Positions 10,346 to 20,000 of a stretch of 50,204 bases of DNA are shown here, in pieces. A program made the translations under genes and the position numbers. Each line of letters starts with the position of its first letter. Position 1 is the stretch's first letter. The notes under the pieces are model-generated. The model saw only the letters and a list, made by a program, of their open reading frames with translations, was not told where the DNA came from and made no database searches. This DNA is from Candidatus Eiseniibacteriota bacterium (GTDB lineage: Bacteria > Eisenbacteria > RBG-16-71-46 > CAIMUX01): positions 1-50,204 of the forward strand of contig JAKQSZ010000032.1 of NCBI GenBank assembly GCA_029569475.1. Direction: 5' to 3'.

Positions 10346-11259
10346 CGCCCCCCCTTCCCGCCGAGGTGCCGGGCCAACGCCGCGAAGAGCGCGAGCCCCG
10401 GACCGGGAGACTCCAGGTCCGCCGCGCGCCCGGGAGACGGCTCTCGCGGCGCGACCGATGCCCGGGGGGAACCCGACGCCGGCTGCTGATCGCTCCGAAC
10501 CATCGTTGCGCTGGGGCTCTCGTGCGCTCCGCGGCGCGCCTTCCCCCAGGGCCCTGGCAGATCCTCCGGCACCTGGGCCAGCAACTGCGCCCGCTCGGGA
10601 TGCGGCATCAAAGCAAGCACGTTGCCCCGGTCATTGGTCACGCCGGCCGCTCCCAGGAGGCTGCCGTTGGGATTCTCCGGGAATCCCCGGGCCGGCGCCC
10701 CCGCCGCGTCAGCGTAGGCGAGCGCGATGTGACGGCCGAATTCCTTCTCCTGTTCCGCTGGCGCCACCAGGAATCGCCCCTCGCCATGCGCCATCGGCAT
10801 CGGCACGGGCTCTGTCAGATCCCTCGTGAAAAGGCACGCCCTCGCGGCAGGGCCCGGCGCGAGGAAGACCCACCGCGTGTAGTAACCGTCGCGCCTCGGG
10901 ATCCGGTTGTGCGCCAGGGCCGCTCCGGCCGCGCCCGCCACCGGGGCGGCCGGTCCGACCAGACCGGCCTCGACCAGGATCTGCGCGCCGTTGCAGATCC
11001 CCAGCAGCGGCGCGCCATCGGCCGATCGTTGCGCGATCACGTCCAGGAGCGGCAGGCGCGCGGCCACGGCCCCGGCCCGGATGCGATCCTGATAGCTGAA
11101 GCCGCCGGGCAGCACGTAGGCCTGAAAGCCCGCGACCACCTCGGGGGGAGCATTCCACCGGACCAGTTCCGCCGTGAGCCCGCACCGCTCCAGCGCCCGC
11201 AACGTCTCCGACTCGCAGTTGCTGCCGGGAAAGCGGATCACGGCGACCTTGGCGCTCAT
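10342..11259 (-). CDS. purQ: FGAM synthase glutaminase subunit PurQ
   Basis: 305 residues (usual length 220-270). Class I glutaminase supplying ammonia to PurL. The N-terminal VAVIRFPGSNCE, the nucleophile elbow LLGICNGAQIL with Cys89, and the His220/Glu222 pair in MPHPERA complete the triad. A low-complexity insert (about 235-286, rich in Pro, Ser, Arg) sits between MPHPERA and the final helix, accounting for the extra length. ATG 11259 overlaps the purL stop (ATGA), and its own stop overlaps the PurS-like gene, so the three are probably made in step. Confidence 0.95.
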   Translation of the reverse strand: MSAKVAVIRFPGSNCESETLRALERCGLTAELVRWNAPPEVVAGFQAYVLPGGFSYQDRIRAGAVAARLPLLDVIAQRSADGAPLLGICNGAQILVEAGLVGPAAPVAGAAGAALAHNRIPRRDGYYTRWVFLAPGPAARACLFTRDLTEPVPMPMAHGEGRFLVAPAEQEKEFGRHIALAYADAAGAPARGFPENPNGSLLGAAGVTNDRGNVLALMPHPERAQLLAQVPEDLPGPWGKARRGAHESPSATMVRSDQQPASGSPRASVAPREPSPGRAADLESPGPGLALFAALARHLGGKGGR

Positions 11260-13823
11260 CGTCCCTCCGCGATGTGGGTGATGCTCTCGAGCTTTCCGGC
11301 CCAGGCGGTGTAGACCTCCGCCGCCGGGACGTCGCCCAGGATCGTCCCGTCCCGCTCGATCCGCAGGGACGGCCCGGCCGTCACCTCTCCGATGTCCGCG
11401 ACAGCGACGCCGGTCGTTCGCAGACGCGCCGCCACCTCCGCCGCGCGCGCTGGGCGCACCTCCAGGAGAAAGCCGGGAGCCTCGCTGCAAAGAAGCCCGG
11501 TCGCCGTCTCCGCGGGAGCTTCGAGCGCGGCGATGGCGGAGAGGTCCAGGCGCATGCCGAGATCGCCGGGCCGCTCGTCGCCGGTCATCATCTCCCAGGC
11601 GGCCAGCAGCAGCCCCCCGTCGCCGATATCCTGCGCGGCCGCGATCAGCCCTTCTTCGATCAGTTGCGGCAGAACGCGCAGGACCCGGCTCTCCCGCGCC
11701 AGGTCCGGCCGGGGAACCGCCGGCTCGCGTCCCTCGGGCGCCTCTCCCCAGACCGGTTCCCGGGCTCCGACCAGGAGAAGACGGTCCGCCTCTGCCTTGA
11801 GCCGCGGCGTGGCCGCCCTCGTGTAGTCGCGCAGCAACCCGTAACAGCAGACCAGGGGCGAGGGCGCGATCGCCCGACCGCTCGCCGACTGGTTGTAAAA
11901 GGAGACATTGCCCGAGATGATCGAGAGCGGTTGCGCCGGATCCTCCGCGCTGCCGACCGCGACGCAGGCGTCGCGCATGCCGCGCAGCGCCTCCTCGAAG
12001 TCGCCCAGGCAGACCGGGTCTTCGGGGTTGCCGAAGTTGAGGCAGTCAGTCAGGACCAGCGGGCGCGCGCCGGTGGCCGCGACGTTGCGCGCCGCCTCCA
12101 GGACCGCCAATGCTCCCGCCCAGTAGGGATCGAGCGCGCCGTAGACGGGATGGCCGTCCAGGCTCACCGCGATGCCGAGCCGTTCTCCATCCAGAGGACG
12201 GCAGACCCCGGCCCCGGCTTCTCCGGGACGCAGGAACGCCTCTCCCCGCACCTCCTGGTCGTACCAGCGGTAGACCGGGGCGCGCGAGGCGGTATTCCAC
12301 GAGCCGAGACGGCGGCCAACCCACTCGGTCCACGCACGAGAATCGGCCGGCTCGCTGCCGCCCGTCATGACCGGCGCGCCGGCTCCTTTGATCGCGGGCT
12401 CTTTCGCGCCCTCTGAGTGCCGGGCTGCGCGCGGTGTCGCCAGGGCGCTTCGCCTGGCGCCGCCCGCCGGGGCGTTGCCGTCCGCCGCGGCCGATCCGTC
12501 GCGGCCCGGCCGGGCCTGGCGGGGACGGTTCAACACGGGAGGCGTTTCCAGGACTTCGTTGGGGATCTCGGCCACCTGCACGCCGTGCCACAAGCAACGG
12601 TAGACCCGCTCTTCGATGACCCGTCCGATGATGGTGGCGCCCGCCCGGGGATAGACCCTCCCCAGTTCATAGGCGTCGTTGAAGAAGGCGCAGAATTCCG
12701 CCGCTCTCGCCTCGGGGATGGCCCACACGTAGCGCTCCTGCGTCTCCGCGCAGAGCACCTGATGCGGCGCCAGGCCGGGCAGCCCCTGGGGCACGCGCGA
12801 AAGGTCGATCTCCGCGCCGAAGCGACCCGCCAGCGCGAGTTCCGAGGAGGCTCCGCCCAGCCCGCCCGCGCCGAGGTCCTTGCAGCCGACCGGTATGCCT
12901 TCGCGGAAGATCCACTCCAGAGCGTCGCGGCTGGCGTCGGCGAGGACGCGCTTGAGGAACGGATCGTGGATCTGCACCGCGCCGCGATTGCCGCCCGCCT
13001 CAGCCTCATCCAGGATCTGGGAGGCGAAGGAAGCGCCCCCCAGCCCCGTATCGTCGGTCGGCTTGCCGGCCAGGACGATGACATACGGCACGCTGTGGGC
13101 CTCGGCCGGAACGCGGCTGCGCACAATGCGGCGCCGGGGCACGATCCCCACGGCCACCACGTTCACCAGGCAGTTGTCGTCGAAGCCGGGATGGAAGACG
13201 ACGTCGCCGCCAAGGTTGGGCACGCCGAGCGCGTTGCCATACTCCGAGATTCCCTGGATGACCCCGCGAGCGATCGAGCGGACCCGCGCCGCGTTGGGCC
13301 CGTCGGGATCGCCGAAGCGCAGGCCGTCGAGCACGCCGATCACGTCCCCGCCCATGCAGTACACGTCGCGGACGATGCCCCCGATCCCCGTCGCCGCTCC
13401 CTCCACGGGCAGAACCTGCGAAGGATGGTTGTGGCTCTCGTGGGCCACGATGAGGCACCACTCCTCTCCACGCCAGTTGCCCAGGCTGACCAGACCGGCA
13501 TCCTCGCCGGGGCCGAGCACGACCTCGGCCGACAGCGCCGGAAGGTACTCCTTCAGGAGAGGCCGGCTGCTCTTGTAGGAGCAGTGCTCGCTCCAGCCGA
13601 CGTCGAAGAGGAACGCCTCCGTCAGGGTTGGATCGCGACCTAGCCGCTCTCCCACCTGGACCCACTCCGCGGGAGAAAGACGAAGACCGAATCGGCTCGC
13701 GTTCCGCTGGATCTTGGCCGTGTCGCGGCCGTGGATGGCGACAGGCTCGCGGACGTCCCGCGCCGTCTCCACCGGGCGGCCGGCGCCGCCGGTCCCGCCG
13801 CTCCCTTCACCGTGTCCCTGCAT
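11256..13823 (-). CDS. purL: FGAM synthase subunit PurL (small type)
   Basis: 855 residues; the ATP-dependent amidation of FGAR to FGAM, working with PurS and PurQ. The protein starts at the linker domain (LTEAFLFDVGWSEHCSYKSS at about 67-86), with no N-terminal PurS and no C-terminal glutaminase domain, so it is the small type that needs both partners. Substrate motifs ESHNHPSQV (129-137), VPNLGGDVVF and DLGAGGLGGASSE are clear. It is longer than the usual 720-780 residues because of an N-terminal Gly-rich tail and a low-complexity insert at about 430-495 between the two repeats. Confidence 0.96.
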   Translation of the reverse strand: MQGHGEGSGGTGGAGRPVETARDVREPVAIHGRDTAKIQRNASRFGLRLSPAEWVQVGERLGRDPTLTEAFLFDVGWSEHCSYKSSRPLLKEYLPALSAEVVLGPGEDAGLVSLGNWRGEEWCLIVAHESHNHPSQVLPVEGAATGIGGIVRDVYCMGGDVIGVLDGLRFGDPDGPNAARVRSIARGVIQGISEYGNALGVPNLGGDVVFHPGFDDNCLVNVVAVGIVPRRRIVRSRVPAEAHSVPYVIVLAGKPTDDTGLGGASFASQILDEAEAGGNRGAVQIHDPFLKRVLADASRDALEWIFREGIPVGCKDLGAGGLGGASSELALAGRFGAEIDLSRVPQGLPGLAPHQVLCAETQERYVWAIPEARAAEFCAFFNDAYELGRVYPRAGATIIGRVIEERVYRCLWHGVQVAEIPNEVLETPPVLNRPRQARPGRDGSAAADGNAPAGGARRSALATPRAARHSEGAKEPAIKGAGAPVMTGGSEPADSRAWTEWVGRRLGSWNTASRAPVYRWYDQEVRGEAFLRPGEAGAGVCRPLDGERLGIAVSLDGHPVYGALDPYWAGALAVLEAARNVAATGARPLVLTDCLNFGNPEDPVCLGDFEEALRGMRDACVAVGSAEDPAQPLSIISGNVSFYNQSASGRAIAPSPLVCCYGLLRDYTRAATPRLKAEADRLLLVGAREPVWGEAPEGREPAVPRPDLARESRVLRVLPQLIEEGLIAAAQDIGDGGLLLAAWEMMTGDERPGDLGMRLDLSAIAALEAPAETATGLLCSEAPGFLLEVRPARAAEVAARLRTTGVAVADIGEVTAGPSLRIERDGTILGDVPAAEVYTAWAGKLESITHIAEGR

Positions 13824-13963
13824 CAGGATCCCATCCGGCCGGTTCCGGAACCCGACCCATTGCCAGTCCCTGCGCCGGGCGTCCGCGAATGCGCCGCCCG
13901 CCTCCTGTCTGTCCGGATGAAGTGCGGATGATCACACAACCGGGCCCCGTCTGCCACCCCTCA

Positions 13964-15283
13964 TCAGGTATCCGCCTGCTCCTCCCACCGGGATGCCAGC
14001 GCGCGCGCATAGAGCGGATCGAGATGGCGCAGGTACCAGGTGGGATCCATCAGCGCGGCCAGCCGCTCCTTCCCCAGATGCTGCTGCACCAGCGGATCCC
14101 GCAGGAGCCGTTCCTCAAAGGTCCCGCCCTCTTCCCAGGTTTCCATGGCGGCAGCCTGCACGACCCGGTAGGCATCTTCGCGGCTGCCGCAGGCGGTGGC
14201 CAGCTCGAGCAACACGCGCTGCGAGTAGATCAGTCCGCGGGTCAGATCCAGGTTGCGCCGCATGTTCTGGGGGAAGACGCGCAGGTTCTCGATCACGTGG
14301 CGGAAGCGATCGAGGAGGTAGTCGGTCAAGATCAGGCTGTCCGGCAGGATGACCCGTTCCACCGAGCTGTGGCTGATATCCCGCTCGTGCCAGAGGGCGA
14401 CGTTCTCGAGGGCCGCGTGGGCGTTGGCCCGCAGCAGCCGGGCCAGGCCGGCGATGCGCTCGCCCAGGATCGGATTGCGCTTGTGCGGCATGGCCGAGGA
14501 TCCCTTCTGCCCCCGCCCGAACGGCTCTTCGGCCTCGCGCACTTCGGTGCGTTGCAGGTGGCGCAGCTCGACAGCGAAACGTTCCAGCGACGCTCCGAGG
14601 TTGGCCAGGGAGAAGAGCAGCTCGGCGTGGCGGTCTCGCGGCACGACCTGCGTCGCCGCCGGCTCGGCCCGCAGTCCCAGACGGCCGAGCGTCTCGGTCT
14701 CCAGCGCAGGATCGAGATGGGCCGCTGTGCCGACCGCCCCGGAGATCTTGCCGCAGGCCACCCCGTCGAAGGCCCGCTGCAGGCGCGCCTCCTGCCGGCC
14801 GAGTTCGGCGTACCAGGTCAGCATCTTGTATCCGAAGCTGATCGGCTCGGCATGGACCCCGTGCGTCCGGCCGACCATCAGGGTGCCCCGGTGACGCTCC
14901 GCCAGCTCGCGCAGCGCCGCCCCGATGCGCCGCAGCGAAGCCTGGATCGGACCGCGCGCTCGCCCGAGTTGGATCCCCAGCGCCGTGTCGGTCAGATCCG
15001 AGGAGGTCATGCCATAGTGCAGCCACGCCTTCTCCGCGCCGAGGCTCTCCCCCACCGCGGTGAGAAAGGCGATGACGTCGTGGTTCAGCTCGGCCTCCAA
15101 CTCCTCGACCCGCGCCGCGCTGACGCGCGCCCTTTGCCGGGCCTCCGCGCCGGTGCCCGCGGGGGCGATGCCGCATCTCTCCAGCGTGTCCAGGTGCGCC
15201 AGCTCCACCTCGAGCCAGATCGCGTAACGGCCGTCGTCGGAGAACAGCTCACCGAGTTCGGGGCGGGTGTATCGACTGATCAA
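13964..15283 (-). CDS. purB: Adenylosuccinate lyase PurB
   Basis: 439 residues; fumarase/aspartase-superfamily lyase acting on SAICAR and adenylosuccinate in purine synthesis. The family signature SSAMPHKRNPILGER is present, as are RTHGVHAEP and TSSDLTDTA. The start is a TTG at 15283 (protein ISRYTRPEL), preceded eight bases upstream by GGAGG; no in-frame ATG fits. It is first of the pur genes, 57 bases after htrA and 140 bases before purL. Confidence 0.95.
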   Translation of the reverse strand: MISRYTRPELGELFSDDGRYAIWLEVELAHLDTLERCGIAPAGTGAEARQRARVSAARVEELEAELNHDVIAFLTAVGESLGAEKAWLHYGMTSSDLTDTALGIQLGRARGPIQASLRRIGAALRELAERHRGTLMVGRTHGVHAEPISFGYKMLTWYAELGRQEARLQRAFDGVACGKISGAVGTAAHLDPALETETLGRLGLRAEPAATQVVPRDRHAELLFSLANLGASLERFAVELRHLQRTEVREAEEPFGRGQKGSSAMPHKRNPILGERIAGLARLLRANAHAALENVALWHERDISHSSVERVILPDSLILTDYLLDRFRHVIENLRVFPQNMRRNLDLTRGLIYSQRVLLELATACGSREDAYRVVQAAAMETWEEGGTFEERLLRDPLVQQHLGKERLAALMDPTWYLRHLDPLYARALASRWEEQADT

Positions 15284-15340
15284 GGATCATCCCTCCGCGC
15301 GTCCGCGGCCGCGCCGCGGACGGACTGCATCCAGGCCCGT

Positions 15341-16672
15341 TCAGGTTCCGGAACCAGGCACCGGGGCTACCGTGACCGAGTGCTTGCGGCTGCGCCCATC
15401 GCGTTCCACCGTGAAGTCAATGATGTCGCCGACCTGCGTTCCCAGGATGATGCGGTCGGCCTCCCGCCGGTTGCTGACCCGCTGGCCGTTGATCTCCCGG
15501 ATCACGTCCAGTACCCGAAGCCCCGACTTCTCCGCCGGGGATCGTGGATCGATCCGCGAAACGAGGAGGCCGCTGGGATCCCGCAGGCCAAGCTGGCGGG
15601 CGACAAAAGGCGTCAACGGCTGCACCGAGATCCCCGTCCAGACCGGGCGCCGCTGCCCGTACTCCATGATCTCGCGCGCCACCCGGACGGCGGTGTCGAT
15701 CGGGATGGCGAAGCCGATGCCGACCGAACCTCCCCCCGAGGTGAAGATGAACGTGTTGATGCCGATCACCTCGCCCAGGCTGTTGACGAGCGGCCCCCCG
15801 GAGTTGCCCGGGTTGATCGCAGCGTCGGTCTGGATCATGTCCTTGTAGATCCCGGCGGTCTCCTCATCGGACTTCACGTCCCGATGGATTGCCGAGATCA
15901 CCCCGACCGTGACGGTGGGCTGGTGGTCGTTGAGGTAGAACCCGAACGGATTGCCGATGGCGATCGCCCACTCCCCGACCACCAGGTCATCGGAGGTGCC
16001 AAGATCCGCGACCGGCAGATCATCGCCATCCACCTTGAGCACGGCCAGGTCATAGCTCTCGTCGGCCCCCAGGATGCGGGCCTTCAGGGTGCGCCCGTCA
16101 CTCAGGATGATCTGGATCTCGTCGGCGCCGCGGACGACATGCTCGTTGGTGAGCACGATGCCGGAGCGGTCGACGATGAATCCGCTCCCCATCCCGGTGA
16201 TGTTCTCCTGGTAGACCACATCCGGCAGGTAACGGTAGAAGAAAAGGTCGAAGGGATCGGCCATCGGACGCCGTCCCCGCACGTAGCGCGTCTTGGTCAC
16301 GCCGACGGTGACCACGGCAGATCCCGCCCTCTGGGACGCCGCGACGATGGCGTTGCTGCGGGTGGTCAGGATGTCCAGCTGGGCGGCGTCGCGCTCGATC
16401 TCGCTCCGGGACGAAGCCGGAGTTGCGCCGTCATTGCCCGCGGCGCGACTGCCCTCGGTGACGCCCGGAGCCGTAGAGCTCTCGGCTGCCGGGGAGGAGG
16501 CGCGGGTTGCCGCCGGGCTCGCGCTGCTTCTCTCCCCGAAGGGGACGTTCTTTCTTCCGGTGGAGAAGAGGAGAGCGCCGCCGATGGCCCCGACCACGAA
16601 CAGCGCGACCATGAGGATCAGGGCGCCCGGACGGATGCTCCCCCGATGTCCGCGCCCCGGCGCCGTCATCAT
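15341..16672 (-). CDS. HtrA/DegP-family serine protease with one PDZ domain
   Basis: 443 residues. A membrane anchor or signal (about 17-36) precedes a Ser/Ala-rich linker (40-90). The trypsin-like domain has His178 (LTNEHVV), Asp208 (SYDLAVLKV) and Ser291 (INPGNSGGP); a single PDZ domain occupies about 340-435. Likely a periplasmic quality-control protease of the DegS/DegP/HhoA type; one PDZ and an uncleaved-looking anchor fit DegS-like or HtrA-like forms. It starts with two consecutive ATGs (16672, 16669), and a candidate promoter lies at 16770-16798. It precedes purB, perhaps in one transcript. Confidence 0.93.
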   Translation of the reverse strand: MMTAPGRGHRGSIRPGALILMVALFVVGAIGGALLFSTGRKNVPFGERSSASPAATRASSPAAESSTAPGVTEGSRAAGNDGATPASSRSEIERDAAQLDILTTRSNAIVAASQRAGSAVVTVGVTKTRYVRGRRPMADPFDLFFYRYLPDVVYQENITGMGSGFIVDRSGIVLTNEHVVRGADEIQIILSDGRTLKARILGADESYDLAVLKVDGDDLPVADLGTSDDLVVGEWAIAIGNPFGFYLNDHQPTVTVGVISAIHRDVKSDEETAGIYKDMIQTDAAINPGNSGGPLVNSLGEVIGINTFIFTSGGGSVGIGFAIPIDTAVRVAREIMEYGQRRPVWTGISVQPLTPFVARQLGLRDPSGLLVSRIDPRSPAEKSGLRVLDVIREINGQRVSNRREADRIILGTQVGDIIDFTVERDGRSRKHSVTVAPVPGSGT

Positions 16673-16744
16673 GCGAGTCCCCCCATCCGCGCTCCCGCGC
16701 GAAGAGTTCTCCGGAACCTGCTGCCGATGTCCGCCTCATCTGCA

Positions 16745-16758
16745 ACCGGTTCTCCGGT
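16745..16758. other. Small inverted repeat downstream of the htrA promoter
   Basis: ACCGG and CCGGT arms separated by four bases, about 12 bases downstream of the candidate -10 on the minus strand. It could be an operator or a leader hairpin; function unknown. Confidence 0.35.
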
Positions 16759-16769
16759 AGGAAGGTTCC

Positions 16770-16798
16770 AGACTAGCGGCGCCTGCCCCGGATTTCAA
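16770..16798 (-). promoter_or_regulatory. Candidate sigma-70 promoter for htrA
   Basis: On the minus strand, -35 TTGAAA (16793-16798) and -10 TAGTCT (16770-16775) are separated by 17 bases. It lies about 100 bases upstream of the htrA start and may serve the downstream pur genes too. Confidence 0.5.
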
Positions 16799-17034
16799 AT
16801 GGCAACCCTGACACGGGGACATTGCAGGACGCACGACCCGCGCAACGCCTCGGGCTCGCCGGAGCGGTTCCCATCCGCGGAAAGGCTCCAGCCGGGTGAT
16901 GCCCCGCGGCCGAGCCTGGAGGCAACCGTCGAGCCCGGCATCAGATCCGGGCGCGAGGAGGCGCGGACCGCGACGCCCGCCGAACGGCCGGCGCTACGCC
17001 TCGGGCTGGCACCCCTCTTTCCTGACGGCCGTCA

Positions 17035-20000
17035 ATGAAGTCCAAACCATCCCCCTGCCTTCCCCAAGGCCGCGGCCGCTCCGCCGCGGGTGCGTGGCGA
17101 TCGCATGAACTCGCCTTGCCGCCATCCTCGCCGGCTCGCTTCATTCTGTTCCTGTCCCTGTCCCTGGCGCTGACGCTGGCGGGGCTGGGGCGGCCTTTGC
17201 CCGCCTCCGGCGCGCCGGAGATGCCCCACTGGCCCAAGCGAGCCCAGTACGTCTGCAAGGTCGGCGACATGACCTCGGCGCAGCTCGACACCCTTTCCCG
17301 CTACGACCTGGTGGTCCTCTCGGTGGGACCGAACACGGTGCAGGAGCTGCGGCGTCGCGATCCCGGCATCGAGCTCTTCTTCGCATGGATGCCACAAAAC
17401 ATCGTCAACTGGAGCGAGGGGAGCACCGCCTGGTACCCCGACACGACCTGGAGCCTCATCCGCCTCGCGCAGTTCTACGCCATCCAGAACGACTGGTTCC
17501 TGTACGACGTCAACGGCAACCGCATCGCCGAGTGGGACGGCTGGGCCTCGAACTGGACACGCTACTGCCCGAAGGGGACCTACGGCACCTCGCGCGGCCT
17601 CAACTACGCGGAGTGGCTGACGCAGGTCGCCATCCCCCGGATGGTCAGCGGCAACTCCGCCTGGCAACCGTGGGGCCCCGGCAGCTCCGCCTACGACGGC
17701 CTGATGATGGAAGTGCTCGTGGATTGCGTCGGCTCCTGGGGCAACCCCGCCTATGCCATCGCCGATCCGGACCGCGATGGCCTCCCCGAAGGCGTGGACG
17801 ACGGCTGCACCGGGGGAGGGGATCAGGACAGCCTCTCCATCTTGTACCGCGAGATGAACGAGACCTTTCACGAAGCGACGTCCTGGTGCCAGGACCAGGG
17901 CATCCCCGTCCTGAACAATACCGGCAACGTCTTCATGGGACCTTCGTGGCGGACCGACTTCAGCGGGGTCAAGATCGAAGGCTGGCTCTCCTGGTCCGAT
18001 CAGTGGTTCCAGGATTGGTGGGACTGGTTCTATGGCCTGCGGGACCCGACCAACACCGCCATGTGGGGACCGGGCTACAAGTGGGCCGAGACCTTCGTGA
18101 ATCACCACGGGGTCGATGCCGAGGAGGGGTGGGATCGCTCGCTCCTCGAGGTGCGGCCGAAGCCGGGGACCAGCCCGTCGACCTGCCAGCGTCTCAAGCG
18201 CTGGGGGCTGGGAACGACGCTCCTGGGAAACGGCTACTTCATCTACACCATGGACGAGTGCGGCCTCTTCTGGCAGCCCGAGCTCGACTGGGATTTCGGG
18301 CAGCCGCTGGGCGAGCACTGGCGCGAGGTCCATAGCGGCCGGACCGCCACCGACACGCTCTACGTCCGGCAGTTCGAGAACGGCTTCGTGGAGGTCAATC
18401 CCAACGCCTTTGTCGTCTCGGGCGTTCCGGCCCAGGACTCCCGCTTCGGTTTCTGGCAGACGATCGAGGACCTGTCGGCCGAGGCGGTGGCCCCGGACTC
18501 GGTCGTGATCGCCTTCACCGCGCCTCCGCCCGGTCCTTCCGAGGTCGAGAGCCTCGAACTTCGCTATGCGCAAGCGCCCATCACTCCCGAGAACTGGGAT
18601 GAGGCTCTCCCCTGCTCTGCGGAACCGCTCGTGCCACGGCCCGGCGAGCGCATGGAGCTTCGCCTGGGGGGGCTGGACGAGGACACCGCGTACTACTTCG
18701 CGGCGCGCAACCGCGTCCACGGCCGCCAGGAGCCCGGCCTCTCCAACCTCGCGACGGTCACGACACCTCAGATCCCGCGCGACGAGATCCCCCCGGCCAT
18801 GATTTCGGACCTGCGTGCCGACCGGGTGGACTCCGTCTCCACGACGCTGGTGTGGACCGCAACGGGCGACGACGGCTTCTCGGGCGCCGCCGCGCTCTAC
18901 GACGCAAGGGTCTCGCGTAGTCCTCTCTCGGAAGACGCCTGGGACTCCGCGGAGAGCCTCGACGGCGAACCCGAACCCTCCGTGTCGGGCCGGACGGACA
19001 CGCTGGATGTCGCAGGACTGCAACCGGGCACGACCTACTACTTCGCATTGCGCGCCATCGACGAAGAGGGCAACGCGTCGGCGTGGTCCAACGTTCTGGG
19101 GCTCGCGACCCTGGAGGAGACCGGTCCGCCGGACCCTCCACCCCCCGACGTGGACTCGTTGCCGCCGGCGCCGGTCCTTGATCTCACGCTGCTCGAGGTC
19201 CATCCGGGCACGCTCACACTCGCGTGGACCGCTCCCGGCGATGACGGCGACGAAGGGCGCGCGGCGAGCTACGACGTGCGCTTCGCCTCCACCGAGGAGG
19301 AGATCCGGCGTTGGGAGGACGCCAACGAAGCCGGGGGGGAGCCATCCCCCGCCATGGCGGGATCGGCCGAGACCATGCGGATTGCGGGCCTCCCCCCCGC
19401 AACGACGATCTTTCTCGGTCTGCGAACAACCGACGATGCCGGCCTCGTCTCGGACCTGTCCAACCTCGTCACCGCGACGATGCCCGACACCGCGCCCCTG
19501 CCCCCGGAAGATCCGGACAGAACCCCGCCCGATGCCGTCGACGACCTCACCGTCGTGGCTGCGGGCAGCACCTGGATCACGCTGCGCTGGACGGCCCCCG
19601 GAGACGACGGGAGCGCCGGGACGGCGGCCCTCTACGATCTGCGCTTCGACCAGCGGACCTTCGGCATCTCGGACTGGCCGTACCTCAGGCGGGCGAAGGA
19701 CGAGCCGGTGCCGTCGCCGGGCGGCACGCACGACAGTCTGGTCGTGTCCGGCCTTCTTCCCGGCACCCGCTACTTCTTCGCGCTCCGCGCCGCCGATGAG
19801 GCAGTGAACTGGTCCGCCCTGTCCGTCGTGGCCGACGGCGTCACGGCCACGGCGCCGGACTCCTCCGGCCCCGATCCCGATGACCCCGACGACCCAGGAG
19901 ACCCCGACGACCCGGATGATCCGGACGATCCCGGCGATCCGGACGATCCGGACGATCCAACGGACCCCGATGATCCCGATGACCCGGATGATCCAACAGA

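Larger units (their letters stand above)
16673..17034. other. Divergent intergenic region htrA / secreted 1199-residue protein
   Basis: 362 bases between divergent genes. It holds a candidate minus-strand promoter for htrA (16770-16798) and a small inverted repeat (16745-16758). No gene or convincing plus-strand promoter is visible. Confidence 0.6.

Noticed and set aside
13824..13963. Purine riboswitch before purL
   Set aside because: No purine aptamer-like three-way junction or conserved loop sequences visible in the 140-base gap.
16673..16800. Sigma-E type promoter (GGAACC) for htrA
   Set aside because: A GGAACC is present on the minus strand but no matching -10 lies at the right distance; the sigma-70-like pair is better.
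13628..17038. 1136-codon plus-strand open frame over purL, purB and htrA
   Set aside because: Antisense to three recognisable genes with intact motifs; no domain in its own translation.
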